A stretch of DNA of 7,713 bases. It comes from Bacillota bacterium. GTDB lineage: Bacteria; Bacillota; Clostridia; Christensenellales; CAG-138. Shown piece after piece: positions 7,160-7,713 of this stretch. Made by a program: the position numbers and the translations under genes. How positions within the stretch are numbered: the first letter of the stretch is position 1; every line of letters begins with the position of its first letter. Under the pieces are notes generated by a model, which had not been told where the DNA came from, did not search any database, and worked only from the letters and a program-made list of their open reading frames with translations. The DNA lies in assembly GCA_023458615.1 (NCBI GenBank), contig JAEWYV010000262.1, positions 1 through 7,713 of the forward strand, written 5' to 3'.

Positions 7160-7713
7160 CAGCGCAGTTGGTTCAGGGCATCGCGCACGAGGTATGAGAC
7201 GATATCCAACCGGTACTGCCGGTCGGCGCGTACATCGTCAATCGGACTGACCTCGGTCGCGGCCAAGGCCGCCGCCTCTTGAATGAGTGCGTCGCTCAGC
7301 GGGCTGCTGTCCAGCAACACTTCGGTCTTAGGCAGCCGAAGCGGCGTGGGGGCGACGGAACCCATCGCGATACGCCAACCGCTATTGGTTTTTAACACCG
7401 TACCGCACACGGTGGAAAGATCCACTTCATTTCGACGCGCAATCTTGCGAAACACGCCTTTTGCGCCCGGGAGATACGGCACGCGAATGCCGGTAACCAG
7501 TTCGCCGGGCTGGAGCGCCACCTTGCGCACAAACAGGATAAAGTCCCGAATGGCAACCTCACGTTTACCGGAGAGCCCGAAGATCTCTACCACCGCGTCA
7601 TGACAATAAAGCGGCGTGGCGGTATCCGCCAGCGGCGAGGCATTTACGATGTTGCCGATGCAGGTTGCGCGGTTTCGAATCTGCCGCCCGCCGACATACG
7701 CTGCCGCTTCCGC
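7159..7713 (-). CDS. FAD-binding subunit of a molybdenum hydroxylase (5' partial)
   Basis: The frame stays open to the right edge, so the N-terminus (about 100 residues, including the first FAD phosphate-binding loop) is outside the window; 184 residues are visible. The Met at 7593 is internal, since the frame upstream of it encodes clear family sequence. The second FAD-binding segment is IRNRATCIGNIVNASPLADT, matching the usual RN-x-ATIGGNI-x-NASPAADT pattern but with Cys-Ile where Ile-Gly (or similar) is common. The C-terminal part (LQPGELVTGIRVP, KIARRNEVDLSTVCG, WRIAMGSVAPTPLRLPKTE, PIDDVRADRQYRLDIVSYLVRDAL) matches the CO dehydrogenase flavoprotein C-terminal domain. In this family the subunit takes electrons from the [2Fe-2S] clusters and passes them to the final acceptor, often NAD. 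It is the first visible gene of the operon; the promoter is not in the window. Confidence 0.93.
   Translation of the reverse strand, partial: AEAAAYVGGRQIRNRATCIGNIVNASPLADTATPLYCHDAVVEIFGLSGKREVAIRDFILFVRKVALQPGELVTGIRVPYLPGAKGVFRKIARRNEVDLSTVCGTVLKTNSGWRIAMGSVAPTPLRLPKTEVLLDSSPLSDALIQEAAALAATEVSPIDDVRADRQYRLDIVSYLVRDALNQLR

Overview
The window reads as a piece of an anaerobic Firmicutes genome, most likely a gut-type member of the Clostridia. This rests on three things: a tandem Big_2-type surface protein, a soluble PAS-GGDEF protein, and a three-subunit molybdenum hydroxylase encoded as separate FAD, [2Fe-2S] and Mo polypeptides. The placement is inference from gene content and coding style; there is no rRNA or other marker gene here.

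Layout: (1) Bases 1-2078, + strand: the C-terminal part of a long extracellular protein made of alternating bacterial Ig-like (Big_2-type) domains, open at the left edge, closed by a perfect 16-bp-stem terminator (2098-2139). (2) Bases 2140-2477: a non-coding, AT-rich gap that ends in a good extended -10 promoter (2378-2405). (3) Bases 2478-4217, + strand: a 579-residue cytosolic diguanylate cyclase with three predicted PAS domains, an intact GGDEF active site and an intact RxxD inhibitory site. It appears monocistronic. (4) Bases 4238-4267: a hairpin between convergent genes, usable as a terminator from both sides. (5) Bases 4297-7713, - strand: an operon read right to left, FAD subunit (N-terminus outside the window), [2Fe-2S] subunit, then molybdopterin-binding large subunit. 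The genes are tightly packed: a 13-base gap with the ribosome binding site touching the upstream stop codon, then an ATGA start/stop overlap.

The three hydroxylase genes should work as one xanthine dehydrogenase-family enzyme: substrate hydroxylation at the Mo-pterin site, electrons passed through two [2Fe-2S] clusters to FAD. The substrate cannot be fixed from sequence alone, and a residue expected in true xanthine dehydrogenases appears to be missing. The surface protein and the cyclase are separate transcription units with no direct sequence evidence that they act together.

No clearly new system is visible. The most unusual observation is a 51-bp (17-codon) in-frame tandem duplication of the start of the Mo subunit gene, in which five of eight base changes between copies are silent. 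Other points of interest are the regular ~190-residue super-repeat of the surface protein and a 12-bp palindrome in the gap upstream of the cyclase.
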